64,000 bases of DNA from Acetoanaerobium noterae (lineage in GTDB: Bacteria > Bacillota > Clostridia > Peptostreptococcales > Filifactoraceae). Below the pieces are notes generated by a model. The model did not search any database. It was not told where the DNA came from and saw only the letters and a list, made by a program, of their open reading frames with translations. Position 1 is the first letter of the stretch. Each line of letters begins with the position of its first letter. The position numbers were made by a program, and so were the translations under genes. The stretch covers positions 62,001 through 126,000 of the forward strand of contig NZ_FUYN01000006.1 of the NCBI RefSeq assembly GCF_900168025.1, in the 5' to 3' direction. Positions 52,093-61,642 of this stretch are shown piece after piece.

Positions 52093-52515
52093 TTATTTTA
52101 CTCTTAGAAACATTGGGTGTGATTCATTAAATTGAACCAAATCCCACAAATTACCATATAAATCTTTGAATACTGCCACTACGCCATATGATTCTTCTTT
52201 TGGTTTTCTAACAAATTCAATCCCTATTGATACCATATTATTATAGTCTCTCCAAAAATCGTCAGTTCCCAGAAATAAAAAAATTCTTCCTCCTGCTTGA
52301 TTGCCAATAAAAGTAATCTGTTCTGGTTTGGAAGCTCTTGCAAGTAATATAGTTGTTCCAGATGAGCCTGGTGGTGAAATTACTACCCATCGTTTATCTT
52401 GTTCTGGTTGATAAGTGTCCTCAATTAACTTGAAATTCAATTTTTTTGTATAGAAGTCAATAGCTTCATCATAATCTTGAACCACTAAAGCAATATGTAC
52501 AATGGACTGCATCAT
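52093..52515 (-). CDS. VOC family (glyoxalase/bleomycin resistance) protein
   Basis: A 140-aa protein of the vicinal oxygen chelate fold, two beta-alpha-beta-beta-beta units. IVHIALVVQDYDEAIDFYTK begins the first unit, and GVVAVFKDLYGNLWDLVQF ends the second. A metal site could involve His7 and a C-terminal Glu/Gln, but the last position is Gln, so enzymatic function is uncertain. The start follows AGAGAGGC. It may be co-transcribed with the GNAT gene 50 bases downstream. Confidence 0.85.
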   Translation of the reverse strand: MMQSIVHIALVVQDYDEAIDFYTKKLNFKLIEDTYQPEQDKRWVVISPPGSSGTTILLARASKPEQITFIGNQAGGRIFLFLGTDDFWRDYNNMVSIGIEFVRKPKEESYGVVAVFKDLYGNLWDLVQFNESHPMFLRVK

Positions 52516-52570
52516 ATGTATAGCCTCTCTTTCTATATAATTTTGATTTAGTTATTGAAAATCTAATAAC

Positions 52571-53488
52571 CTAAATAGTTTTATCACTTAACGACCTCCA
52601 TAGATAAAAGGTAGCATAAGCCTCCCACCCTTTCCAAGCTTTAGCATATTCATACATTTCTTCAGCTGTAGGCTTTCTATCTAATCCTAAATTACTTTTA
52701 AATGCATTTTGAAGACCTACATCTCCTACAGGATATGAAGAATTGTCATGGAAGCATTTCATAAGTACATAATCTGCTGACCATGCGCCTACCCCTCTCA
52801 ATGCCATTAATGATTGCTTTATTTTCTCAAAGTCATGCTGATTAAGTAAGGCTTCTTTTGAAATTTCATTGGTTGTCATAGCTTTTGCTATCCCAATAAT
52901 ATATTCTGCTTTTCGAGTTGTAAACTGATGGTTTCTAAGCTCCTCAACTTCAATTTTAGCTATTTTATCATATGATGGGAAAACCCAGTAAGTTTCATTT
53001 TCAAAAACTATACTTTCTCCAAAATCCTGTACAAAACGCTTTTTAAGAGTATAGGCAAAGTTTAGATTAATTTGCTGACCTATAATTGCCCACACCAGAG
53101 CTTCAAACAAATCAGGCATTCCAACAATTCGAAGTCCATAATATCTCTTAACCAGTGGGCTTAATATTTTGTCCTCACTAGCTATACTATAAAACTCTTC
53201 TAAATTCTGGTCTAAATCCAACCATTCCCAGATATACTTCGCAATCTCTTCTCTTCCTTCATATGAAGGCTTCCCTGATAAAAATTCAACCTTTATAGCC
53301 TTATCATTAGACTCTATCTTACATAAAGTCATTTCCTCATCTGTCTTTAAAAGCTTAATCAAATTCCCATCTTTAATTTTGTGCAGCATTTCTTGAGCAT
53401 CCCTAGCCAAAAAATCTAGGCACTGCTCAAAATCAAATTCCTTTGGTGGATATAGCTCTATATAAGAATCGTGATTTTTCCAGTTCAT
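52571..53488 (-). CDS. DNA-3-methyladenine glycosylase 2 (AlkA/HhH-GPD)
   Basis: A 305-aa DNA repair enzyme that removes alkylated bases. The N-terminal 100 residues are a TBP-like AlkA domain. The helix-hairpin-helix is LMALRGVGAWSADYVLMKCF (around residues 235-255), and the catalytic Asp lies shortly after in PVGDVGLQ. The bifunctional Lys of OGG1/Nth types is absent, consistent with a monofunctional glycosylase. The start follows AAAGGAGA. Single gene on the minus strand. Confidence 0.9.
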   Translation of the reverse strand: MNWKNHDSYIELYPPKEFDFEQCLDFLARDAQEMLHKIKDGNLIKLLKTDEEMTLCKIESNDKAIKVEFLSGKPSYEGREEIAKYIWEWLDLDQNLEEFYSIASEDKILSPLVKRYYGLRIVGMPDLFEALVWAIIGQQINLNFAYTLKKRFVQDFGESIVFENETYWVFPSYDKIAKIEVEELRNHQFTTRKAEYIIGIAKAMTTNEISKEALLNQHDFEKIKQSLMALRGVGAWSADYVLMKCFHDNSSYPVGDVGLQNAFKSNLGLDRKPTAEEMYEYAKAWKGWEAYATFYLWRSLSDKTI

Positions 53489-53547
53489 TTAAGTCTCCTT
53501 TAAAAAAGCTAATTTATTCACTAATCATTTTGATTTTGTCAAAAAAA

Positions 53548-54246
53548 CTATTTTTTATAATATCCTCTATATTCTATCGGCAACAGCTTAGCTATACTAA
53601 TCATTATATGATTCAAGCACCTGTCTTCCCACTCTTCCTTAGTCTCCGAATCATTTTTTGTTGGCAAATGAAATGCTTTACCTATATTTATGTTTATTTC
53701 TGCATCATAAAAAACTTCTTTTCCCATATCCTTTTCTATAGGCATAAACTTCTCACTACCACTCATCCCTATAGGAACTATCGGAGCAGTTGTAAGCCTC
53801 GCGAAAAGTAGAATCCCTTTTTTTGCTTCAATCAGCTTTGCAGTTCTGCTTCTCGTTCCCTCTGGAAAAATTAAAATACTATTTCCTTCTTTTACTGCAT
53901 TAATTACACTCTTAATTGCACTTTTATCAGCAGAATTTGGTGATATCGGTATAGTTCTTACAGTTTTGAATCCCAAATTAGTCATTGAATTCGACTCTAA
54001 CTTCTTGCCTGCTACAAAAATCACTTTCTCATCTTTAAGCACTTTGTTTAAAATTAGCCCATCAGAATTACTCAAATGGTTGCAAACAAATAAGTAGGGT
54101 CTTTTATAATCATTTTCTAAATTATCTAACCCATTTATATTCAATTTTGCATGCTTCTTGATTTTGAAATCAACATATAGCTGTGTGAACTTAATTGTCA
54201 ATACCTCTGGTAATATACTAATTAATACCAATAACAATTTATTCAT
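53548..54246 (-). CDS. 1-acylglycerol-3-phosphate O-acyltransferase (PlsC)-like
   Basis: A 232-aa membrane-associated acyltransferase. The catalytic HX4D motif is NHLSNSD (around residue 56), and the acceptor-binding FPEGTRSR follows near 130. TAPIVPIGMSGSEKF is the third block. It would acylate lysophosphatidic acid in phospholipid synthesis, or another lysolipid. The N-terminal hydrophobic segment (1-25) anchors it. Start ATG 54246 follows AAGGAG. Confidence 0.9.
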   Translation of the reverse strand: MNKLLLVLISILPEVLTIKFTQLYVDFKIKKHAKLNINGLDNLENDYKRPYLFVCNHLSNSDGLILNKVLKDEKVIFVAGKKLESNSMTNLGFKTVRTIPISPNSADKSAIKSVINAVKEGNSILIFPEGTRSRTAKLIEAKKGILLFARLTTAPIVPIGMSGSEKFMPIEKDMGKEVFYDAEININIGKAFHLPTKNDSETKEEWEDRCLNHIMISIAKLLPIEYRGYYKK

Positions 54247-54298
54247 TACAAATTTTCTCCTTTTAAAAATTTAAAACTAGCGAAATTACTGATTGAAC

Positions 54299-55177
54299 CT
54301 ACTTAATATTATCATAAAAATTTTTTATAGCATTGCTAAATTCTAATGGATACTGAAGTGCCACATACGCATGACTCCCTCCATTTACAACCTGAACTTG
54401 ACTCGTATTTAATTGCTTTTGAAAATTTTTTATGCTTTCTTTTACTTCATTTATTTCCCATTCATCTTCACTTGGTAGCATTAAAACAGGACACTTAATA
54501 TTATTAAAATAGTTTTCAAATTTAATATCCCAATAATCTTCTAAATATTCATCTATGACCCATTTAGGACAACAAGATGTATACTTTCCATCATCAATTT
54601 GTATGCTATCATATAGCTCAAATTCTTCAAATCTAAGATTCCATAAAATATCAGCTTGAATATATTTTAGTTTTGCTGCTTCTATTTTTTCATATATTGA
54701 ACTAAACTCTAGATTTTTCTTAAGTGCTCTCTTGCTTCTCAGTTCTGCTTTTTTATTATGTATCTCTTCTTCTGGTATATCCATTACACCATTTTTCCCA
54801 AAAAAACTTTGAATTGCACCTTCAGCAACTACCGATTGTATTTTTTCTGGATAATTAGCAGCTAAGCTAACTGCAATTTCTCCTCCTAAAGAGCTTCCTA
54901 CTATATGGGCCTTCATTATTTTTAATTCATTCATTACTTCTATTATATCTAATGCCATATTATCCAGTGTATAGCCATTTAAAGATTTTTCTGATTTTCC
55001 ATGGCCTCTTAGGTCCAAAGTAACTACATTATATTTATCTATAAAATATGGTACAACTCCATTCCATTGTGCCATATTCCCTCCTGAAAAATGTAAAAAA
55101 ATTATTGATTCTCCCTTATTAGGATATTGAATTACCTCTAACTCTGTTCCATTAACTTTCACTCTTATTTTCTCCAT
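54299..55177 (-). CDS. Alpha/beta hydrolase
   Basis: A 292-aa serine hydrolase. The nucleophile is in VGSSLGGE (GxSxG), the oxyanion HG-like segment is FLHFSGG and the final His is in GGSHAYV. The lid region (around 140-200) is charged, and LPSEDEWE could hold the acid. Substrate unknown. The start is placed at ATG 55177, which has GAGGCGAGG before it; an ATG at 55249 would add 24 residues but has no ribosome site. Confidence 0.87.
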   Translation of the reverse strand: MEKIRVKVNGTELEVIQYPNKGESIIFLHFSGGNMAQWNGVVPYFIDKYNVVTLDLRGHGKSEKSLNGYTLDNMALDIIEVMNELKIMKAHIVGSSLGGEIAVSLAANYPEKIQSVVAEGAIQSFFGKNGVMDIPEEEIHNKKAELRSKRALKKNLEFSSIYEKIEAAKLKYIQADILWNLRFEEFELYDSIQIDDGKYTSCCPKWVIDEYLEDYWDIKFENYFNNIKCPVLMLPSEDEWEINEVKESIKNFQKQLNTSQVQVVNGGSHAYVALQYPLEFSNAIKNFYDNIK

Positions 55178-55352
55178 AGCCTCGCCTCTCATTCTGATAT
55201 TTATATAAACTAATAATCCATTATATAATTCATTGGCATTATTTTCCACTATCTATATAATTAATATTATATATCAAATAAAAAGCTCAACCTGGATCAT
55301 AAATAGTTCCTTGCTGAGTCTTATAAAAAACATAATCAAAACTATAAATATT

Positions 55353-56318
55353 TTACAAATAGGAATTTTGAGTCTTAATCCAGTCAGATAACGTATCTTT
55401 AGACTGATACAAAAATTCATACACTATAAATTCAGGTGAAATAATATCTATGATGTCCTTTAATATTTCATCCTCAAAAGGTCTATGTACATCAAGCTTA
55501 CCTACTGTAATCAAATTATGAATGTATCTGTCTTCTAAGGAACTCGATAGTAGTGGAGATTTATAGTCAAAGCCTTCCCTCATTTTTTCTACGCTATTTC
55601 CTAAACTACATGCCGATACATGCATTCCATAAATATATTTTCTTAGCTCTCCCATTTGATTAAGAGCTGTATTAATAGATGATATAAGCTCATCTAAGGA
55701 ATAAACATCGTCCTGTGATAAAGCAAAGTGAGATAAATCAAATAAAAATCCTTTGTTTTTATAGTTAACCTTTTCATAAATTTCTCTCATCAAATCTGGT
55801 TTATCAAACCTAATCCCAGGTCCCCACATATTCTCAAAAAGAAGTAATATGTCGCTGTCTTTCGTAAAAGCCTGATTAATTAAATCAACAGCACAGCTTA
55901 CAATCTCTTCATCTGTATACCTATAATCCCCTGTGTAAATATCATGAATATCCATATCTGCTATATGCATCACCATATACCTTACATTAAGTGATTTAGC
56001 AATTTCGAACTCTTTTTTGTACCAATCCACAAGAGCTTTTGAACTCGATCCATTATATAACTCATGTATATTTTCTTTTGAAATAAGATTATGGAGCAAG
56101 GCTTCATGATTTCCCTTCCAAAAATCCATCCAGTATGACCAGGTTCTAAGATGAAGTCCATGAACTATCTCTTTGCTTACTTTTATATCTTCTTCATAAA
56201 GCATCAGCTCTACTGCATCTATATTGTGATGCTTTAAAAAATCCTCTACGCTTTCTTTTCCTTCGTTAAATTTATCTATAGTCTGAGTAAAGTTTGCAAG
56301 GTTAATTAGCTTTTTCAT
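55353..56318 (-). CDS. Xylose isomerase-like TIM-barrel protein
   Basis: A 321-aa sugar phosphate isomerase/epimerase-like (AP endonuclease family 2) barrel. Metal-site residues are suggested by LLLFENMWGPG (Glu on the strand), FLFDLSHFAL (Asp/His) and YGMHVSACSL (His). Related proteins isomerise sugars or act as endonucleases; no specific function can be given. The start follows GAGG. It stands alone between the hydrolase gene and phzF. Confidence 0.8.
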   Translation of the reverse strand: MKKLINLANFTQTIDKFNEGKESVEDFLKHHNIDAVELMLYEEDIKVSKEIVHGLHLRTWSYWMDFWKGNHEALLHNLISKENIHELYNGSSSKALVDWYKKEFEIAKSLNVRYMVMHIADMDIHDIYTGDYRYTDEEIVSCAVDLINQAFTKDSDILLLFENMWGPGIRFDKPDLMREIYEKVNYKNKGFLFDLSHFALSQDDVYSLDELISSINTALNQMGELRKYIYGMHVSACSLGNSVEKMREGFDYKSPLLSSSLEDRYIHNLITVGKLDVHRPFEDEILKDIIDIISPEFIVYEFLYQSKDTLSDWIKTQNSYL

Positions 56319-56380
56319 ATACTATCCTCATTGTCGAAAATTCATGAACACAAAACCATGTTACTTAAAAAATACCACAA

Positions 56381-56404
56381 AAAAAGCCTTTCGAAAAAGA
56401 CTTT
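56381..56404 (-). terminator. Terminator of phzF-like gene
   Basis: Stem AAAGCCTTT (56383-56391) / AAAGACTTT (56396-56404), one mismatch, loop CGAA. On the minus strand it is followed by a T run. Confidence 0.75.
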
Positions 56405-56430
56405 TATACATAATAAATATTTACAATCAT

Positions 56431-57342
56431 TTAATCTTCTAATGATAGCTCCGTTTTAAATACTATTACAGCACTTCCAGATACTTTTACCTCTATAGGC
56501 TGTTGATTCTCTATTCTAACATCAACTTCAATAATACCAGTTCTTCCTATAGTTTCTCCTTGCTTCGCCTTAAAATTAAACACCGAGTTGTCATGCTTAA
56601 CAATATTGTGGTGTACTAGATAAGCACCTAAAGGACCATTTGCATTTCCAGTTACAGGGTCTTCATTTATTCCTATTGCAGGAGCAAACATCCTTCCATT
56701 TACTAAAATTTCACTATCCTCAGAATTCAAAGTAAAAACATAATACCCATTGCAATTAATGACTTCGCTTAGTTTACATAAGGTCTCATAGTTTGGCTTC
56801 ATTTTATTTAGAATCTCTATGCTTTTTATTCCTATCATTACTTTTGAGTGTCCTGTTGAAACAATCTGGATTTCTTGATTTTCTAATAAATCTTCCTCGC
56901 TTATATGCAAAGCTGAAAGCAGAGTTTTTTTATTTTCTCCTTCGATTATGCTTCCAAGTTCAATTTTTCCTTGTGTCATTATAATTCTATAATCCCCATT
57001 TTCTTTTACTATGTCTACTGGCAAAATTCCTGCACCTGTTTTATGATACACTCGCGAACTATCTAGATTATTTTCAATTGCCCTTGCATAGTGAGCTGCA
57101 ATAGTTGCATGTCCACAAATTGGAACTTCATGTGTAGGAGTAAAAAATCTCACATGAACATCGTATTCATCACTATCTGAAGAAAAAATAAAAGCTGTCT
57201 CAGAATTATTAAGCTCTCTGGCTATTTTTTGCATTTCTATTTCTGCCAGACCATCAGCATTTGTTATTACTCCTGCTGGATTTCCTTTTAATTTTTCTTT
57301 TGTAAATGAATCTATTTGATATAAATTATACATATTTCTCAT
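56431..57342 (-). CDS. PhzF-family isomerase/epimerase
   Basis: A 303-aa PhzF-like protein with two similar halves of a diaminopimelate-epimerase fold. MYNLYQIDSFTKEKLKGNPAG and ELNNSETAFIF contain the catalytic Glu, and FFTPTHEVPICGHATIAAHY and NEDPVTGNANGPLGAYLV are the matching loops. The natural substrate is unknown outside phenazine producers. The start is moved to ATG 57342 behind GGGGGAGGAA. It is divergent from the HxlR regulator gene, its likely regulator. Confidence 0.9.
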   Translation of the reverse strand: MRNMYNLYQIDSFTKEKLKGNPAGVITNADGLAEIEMQKIARELNNSETAFIFSSDSDEYDVHVRFFTPTHEVPICGHATIAAHYARAIENNLDSSRVYHKTGAGILPVDIVKENGDYRIIMTQGKIELGSIIEGENKKTLLSALHISEEDLLENQEIQIVSTGHSKVMIGIKSIEILNKMKPNYETLCKLSEVINCNGYYVFTLNSEDSEILVNGRMFAPAIGINEDPVTGNANGPLGAYLVHHNIVKHDNSVFNFKAKQGETIGRTGIIEVDVRIENQQPIEVKVSGSAVIVFKTELSLED

Positions 57343-57503
57343 AATATTCCTCCCCCTAAAAATTGCTCTTGTCTCTATTACAATTTCCCTAAATATATTA
57401 AATTTCATTCATATATTATATAATGAATTATAATTTTGTTGAAATTCAAATACAAGTATGCACTTTCTACTCAGTTACTTACTATTTGGAAAGAGGAGAA
57501 AAA

Positions 57504-57857
57504 ATGGATAACGATAACATTAACGAGTTTCCAAACAAAAGAAAAAGACAAAAAGACTTTAACTGCTCTTTGGGATTCGCCATGACGGTGATTGGTAGCA
57601 AATGGCGTGCGATAGTCCTTTGGCATATATTAAAGTCTAATCCTATACGATATGGTCAATTAAAAAAATCTATCCCCAAAATAAGTCACAAAGTGCTATC
57701 TCAAGAATTAAAAAACTTGGAAAATGATAGCCTTATTAATAGAATTTCTTATGCCACTATCCCTCCTAAGGTAGAATATCTTCCTACAGATAGGGGAAAA
57801 ACTCTAGAATACATTTTGTCAGAGCTTTGTTTGTGGGGGAAAGAATACATGGACTAA
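57504..57857 (+). CDS. HxlR-family transcriptional regulator
   Basis: A 117-aa winged-helix regulator. CSLGFAMTVIGSKWRAIVLW has the redox-sensing Cys position near the N-terminus typical of YodB/HypR-type HxlR proteins, then GQLKKSIPKISHKVLSQELK and YLPTDRGKTLEYIL. It is divergent from phzF, so it probably regulates it, and may respond to quinones or electrophiles. The start is ATG 57504 behind AGAGGAG; an ATG at 57423 is far upstream without one. Confidence 0.88.
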   Translation: MDNDNINEFPNKRKRQKDFNCSLGFAMTVIGSKWRAIVLWHILKSNPIRYGQLKKSIPKISHKVLSQELKNLENDSLINRISYATIPPKVEYLPTDRGKTLEYILSELCLWGKEYMD

Positions 57858-58002
57858 TGTTTCATGATAAAAGCTACGAACATTGGATTTACTCCTTATT
57901 TACTCCTTTATTACCCCTGTGGGAGTATGTATTTTCTCTTAAATCTAATATACGATTAGAGCATACTTTAAAGTATCACATCAAATATCAGGAGGTATTA
58001 TT

Positions 58003-58473
58003 ATGTATTTTGTAGGTTTAATATTATTCATAGCTTTTTTGATTTTTTCTACTTTGCTTAGTGGATCTTTAGTATCCTTTATTGACCTAGCTAGTATTGT
58101 AGTTGTTTTGGGATTTAGTTTTCCTCTACTTATGGCTTCTGGACTTCTTTCAGATTTCTTGAGAGCTTTTAAAATTATGGGGAGTAGAGTAAATGTTTGG
58201 TCTATGATTGAATTAAATAAAACAGAACTAGCACTTCGCCTTGCTATGAAATTATTATTAATTTCTGGCTTGTCTGGAACAATTATAGGTATAATTTCTA
58301 TAGCTTCACATTTAAGTGATATGAGTGCATTACTTCCAAGCATAGGTGTAGCTTTATTAACTCTTCATTACTCTATATTGCTTGTTTTCATACTTTTACC
58401 TATGCAAGCCAAAGTAAAAGCAATGATATTAACTATGGACAAGGACTATAATAATGAAAACTCAACTCATTAA
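58003..58473 (+). CDS. MotA/TolQ-like membrane protein, short
   Basis: A 156-aa integral membrane protein with four helices. The first part, LSGSLVSFIDLASIVVVLGF, resembles MotA's entry helices and the FIDxxS phrase of the stator family, and LLISGLSGTIIGIISIA resembles the second helix pair. It lacks the large cytoplasmic domain and the conserved torque-generating residues of MotA, so it is not a stator. Start ATG 58003 follows AGGAGG. It overlaps by 20 bases the LuxR-type gene. Confidence 0.6.
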   Translation: MYFVGLILFIAFLIFSTLLSGSLVSFIDLASIVVVLGFSFPLLMASGLLSDFLRAFKIMGSRVNVWSMIELNKTELALRLAMKLLLISGLSGTIIGIISIASHLSDMSALLPSIGVALLTLHYSILLVFILLPMQAKVKAMILTMDKDYNNENSTH

Positions 58474-59116
58474 AATAGCTGGATTAGCTAGTTATTTAAT
58501 AATTCTAGGCGCTTTATTTAATTTCAACTGGATACTCATTTTAAATCCTAAACCTTTTTTTTCGGTTCTACTTGGTATGCTTATATTGACCGCTTCTCAA
58601 TATAAAAAAGCCTATACCAAAGATGACATCATTTATAGTCTCCGGTGGAACCTTATATTTTCAAGTTTTCTAACTACACTTATATCAATACTTTCATCTA
58701 TATCGACTATGAAGCTATCAGATACTGGAAGGCTAGATATTACAGAATCTATCTTACCTATGCTCTATGGCAGTATACTATATTTAATCCTCAACATACT
58801 TTTTAACAACCCTATAAAGGTAGCTTCAAAAGAAAATAGCTCTGAAGCTGCAGTAAAATCTGTTAATTTATTTGATCCTGCTTTATCACAAAGAATTTTC
58901 ATAGAATATGGACTGACAAACAGAGAGTGTCATGTAGCCTCAAAGCTATTAGAAAATGCCTCGAATAAAGAAATAGCTGCCCAGCTCTATATCAGCGAGG
59001 CAACTATAAAAAAACATATTCAAAATATCTACCAAAAATTTGGAGCAACTGACAGAAGTAGTTACAAGGAGATATATATTAAAGAGGCTTCAAAGGTCGT
59101 TCATACTATATCTTAG
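58454..59116 (+). CDS. Membrane-anchored LuxR-type (GerE) regulator
   Basis: A 220-aa regulator. Residues 5-120 form four hydrophobic helices, and 150-215 the GerE helix-turn-helix (LTNRECHVASKLLENASNKE, ISEATIKKHIQNIYQKFGAT). There is no receiver domain, so it is a one-component membrane regulator. The gene starts inside the end of the MotA-like gene with only a weak ribosome site, implying translational coupling and a joint function, perhaps MotA-like sensing plus LuxR output. It overlaps recQ (convergent) by 11 bases. Confidence 0.8.
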   Translation: MKTQLIKIAGLASYLIILGALFNFNWILILNPKPFFSVLLGMLILTASQYKKAYTKDDIIYSLRWNLIFSSFLTTLISILSSISTMKLSDTGRLDITESILPMLYGSILYLILNILFNNPIKVASKENSSEAAVKSVNLFDPALSQRIFIEYGLTNRECHVASKLLENASNKEIAAQLYISEATIKKHIQNIYQKFGATDRSSYKEIYIKEASKVVHTIS

Positions 59117-60914
59117 CTTCCTTAATTATATCAATAAACCCTTCCCCATAATTTTCATACTTCTTCTCACCCACGCCCTTTATTTCTAGGAAAGACTCTT
59201 TATTCACTGGCAGATAGGCCGCCATTTCTTTTAACGCTATATCGTGAAATATAACATATGGAGGTAGCCCTTTTTCTTGGGCTATCTTATATCTATATTG
59301 CTTTAGCTTTTCAAATAGCTCTATATCAAAATCTATATTTCCACCTTTTATAGATTTACTAGCTTTCTCTTTTTCATCTTTCCTTTGCAATAAATGCTTT
59401 TTATGATGAAGCTTAGTTTTTCCGCTCAGTACATCTGCAGATTTGCTGGTTAATTTTAGCACTGGGTATTTATCATGAGTCATATGAATATATCCACTTG
59501 ATACCAGTGTCATGATTATCTCGCTGATAGCACTATCACTGTACTCTTTCATTATTCCATAGGTGGATACATTGTCTAATCTAGCTTCTAATACTTTTTT
59601 ATTCTTTGACCCTCTAAGCACCTGTATCACCATGTTGGCTCCATATCTTTGGTTCACCCTGTATATGCAAGAAAGTATTTTCTGAGCTTCTAGAGTAATA
59701 TCTACCATTTCCGAGCTATCTATACAGTTACTGCAGTTTTTGCACTTATCACTTGCAAAGTCCTCATCAAAATAATTTAGTATTTGATTTCTAAGACAGT
59801 CATTTGTATTGCAGTAATTAACTAGGTACTGCAAATTTTTGTACAGCATCTCTTGCCTTTTAGGGTCTATATCATCGTTTTGAATCATGAGCTTTTGCTT
59901 TACTATATCTGAAGCAGAATAAAGTAAAATACAATCACTTTTTTCTCCGTCACGTCCTGCTCTTCCTGCCTCTTGGTAATAGGCTTCCATATTTTTGGGC
60001 ATGTTGTAGTGAATTACAAATCTAACATCTGGCTTATCTATTCCCATACCAAAGGCATTGGTTGCAACTATAAGTCTTTTATTCCCAAGTATAAACTCGT
60101 CTTGATTATTTTGACGCTCCTCCGAGTTCATTCCTCCATGATACCCCACTGCCGAAAATCCCTTGTCATTTAAAATCTTAACCAGTGACTCAACTGACTT
60201 TCTCGTGGCGCAGTAAACTATTCCAGATTCAGTTTTAAAATTTTCATTTAGATACTCGATTAAAAATTTAGATTTATTGCTGACTTTTAGCACCTGATAA
60301 TAGAGATTTGGTCTATCAAAACCAGTAGTGACCTCTATAGGATTTCTCAGCCCTATAAGGCGCTTAATTTCCTTAATGATTTCTTTAGTCGCAGTAGCCG
60401 TAAACGCTGCTACTGCTGGTCTTTGCTTTAAAGAATTAATAAATCTAGGTATTTCAAGATAGCTAGGTCTAAAATCATGTCCCCACTGACTGATACAGTG
60501 AGCCTCGTCTACTGCCACAAGAGATATCCTTATATCCTTAACTAGATTTATAAAAGAGTCAGTATTTAATCTTTCAGGCGCAACATAAACTATCTTGTAG
60601 CTATTAGCTCGTATACCCTCTAATATCTGCAAAAACTCATCGTTATCAAGAGTGCTATTTATAAATGCCGCATTTATCCCTAGTTCATTTAATGAATCCA
60701 CTTGATCCTTCATAAGAGATATAAGCGGAGATATAACTATAGTAATTCCATCAAGTGCTATAGCAGGAAGCTGATAGCAGATAGATTTTCCTCCACCAGT
60801 GGGCATAATTCCTAGAGCATCTCTTCCTTTTATTATACTTTCTATCAATTTGTCTTGACCATTTCTAAACTCGTCATAGCCAAAATAGGTTTTTAAAATA
60901 TTTTGTAAGTCCAT
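59106..60914 (-). CDS. recQ: ATP-dependent DNA helicase RecQ
   Basis: A 602-aa 3'-5' helicase used in recombination and fork repair. Walker A is MPTGGGKSICYQ, the DEAH box is VDEAHCISQWGHD, and RecA lobe 2 holds QEAGRAGRDG. The zinc ribbon has four Cys in CLRN...DKCKNCSNC, the winged helix follows (around 410-500), and an HRDC domain ends the protein (535-600). All three classic domains are present. Start ATG 60914 follows GAGG. Confidence 0.96.
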   Translation of the reverse strand: MDLQNILKTYFGYDEFRNGQDKLIESIIKGRDALGIMPTGGGKSICYQLPAIALDGITIVISPLISLMKDQVDSLNELGINAAFINSTLDNDEFLQILEGIRANSYKIVYVAPERLNTDSFINLVKDIRISLVAVDEAHCISQWGHDFRPSYLEIPRFINSLKQRPAVAAFTATATKEIIKEIKRLIGLRNPIEVTTGFDRPNLYYQVLKVSNKSKFLIEYLNENFKTESGIVYCATRKSVESLVKILNDKGFSAVGYHGGMNSEERQNNQDEFILGNKRLIVATNAFGMGIDKPDVRFVIHYNMPKNMEAYYQEAGRAGRDGEKSDCILLYSASDIVKQKLMIQNDDIDPKRQEMLYKNLQYLVNYCNTNDCLRNQILNYFDEDFASDKCKNCSNCIDSSEMVDITLEAQKILSCIYRVNQRYGANMVIQVLRGSKNKKVLEARLDNVSTYGIMKEYSDSAISEIIMTLVSSGYIHMTHDKYPVLKLTSKSADVLSGKTKLHHKKHLLQRKDEKEKASKSIKGGNIDFDIELFEKLKQYRYKIAQEKGLPPYVIFHDIALKEMAAYLPVNKESFLEIKGVGEKKYENYGEGFIDIIKEAKI

Positions 60915-61058
60915 ATCCTTACCTCACTTTTTAGCTCTACTAAACTTTATGCTACTTATAATTGTACATTAATACTCTCTATTTTCCCTAGTGATATTTA
61001 TTTTAACTTTTATACCTGCTATAATAAACTACTAGAAAATGAGTAAGGAGTGAAAATT

Positions 61059-61385
61059 ATGCCAGCATTAATAATTAAATCAATCGATGAAAATAAAGCC
61101 TGTGCTTTTAGCAAAATCCTAATAGATGACCTTGAAAAGCTTCTAGAGTGTCCTAGAGATTATTTTAGCATAGAGCTATCTCAATCTAAATTCATCCTAG
61201 ATGGAGAAATTGTAGACGGACATCCTACAGTAGAGGTTTATTGGTTTGATAGAGGGCAAGCTGTCCAAGATACGGCTGCAAAACTAATAACACAGCATGT
61301 AAATTCTGCTGGATATAGCAGTGTAGACGTTATTTTTTATCATCTTGATAAAGAAAAATACTATGAAAATGGTGAGCATTATTAA
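61059..61385 (+). CDS. DUF1904 family protein
   Basis: A 108-aa protein. PALIIKSIDENKACAFSKIL, PRDYFSIELSQSKF and VEVYWFDRGQAVQDTAAKLI are the DUF1904 blocks, a tautomerase-like fold of unknown role. The start is ATG 61059 (MPALIIK), eight bases after AAGGAG, rather than the GTG at 61050 overlapping it. No partner gene is evident; a hairpin terminator follows. Confidence 0.85.
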   Translation: MPALIIKSIDENKACAFSKILIDDLEKLLECPRDYFSIELSQSKFILDGEIVDGHPTVEVYWFDRGQAVQDTAAKLITQHVNSAGYSSVDVIFYHLDKEKYYENGEHY

Positions 61386-61442
61386 ATAAGCGCAAAGCTT
61401 TTTAAAAATCCATTCCTATAAAAGCTAGATTTCCTTAATACT

Positions 61443-61480
61443 TATGCCTATATAAGCCTCTACTTATGTAGGCATATTTT
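61443..61480 (+). terminator. Terminator after DUF1904 gene
   Basis: Stem TATGCCTA (61443-61450) / TAGGCATA (61469-61476) with an 18-base loop, followed by TTTTCATTTT. Confidence 0.65.
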
Positions 61481-61549
61481 CATTTTAAGCCTTTCTCAGA
61501 GCCTTATTTCTTAAAAATTTCGAGTTAGTTTTGCTGCCCTATAAATGGG

Positions 61550-61585
61550 TATGAAATAAACACGTTTTTCGTGTTAGTTTTCATA
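61550..61585 (+). repeat. Imperfect hairpin before SRPBCC gene
   Basis: AACACG / CGTGTT (61559-61564, 61570-61575) with five T in the loop, extendable outward through TATGAAA / TTTTCATA with small bulges. It lies 58 bases before the SRPBCC gene. A regulatory stem or a second terminator is possible. Confidence 0.4.
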
Positions 61586-61642
61586 AATGGATAGTCATAT
61601 CGGTAGATTATATTTTATTGCCATTGGATTAAGAGGAGGATT

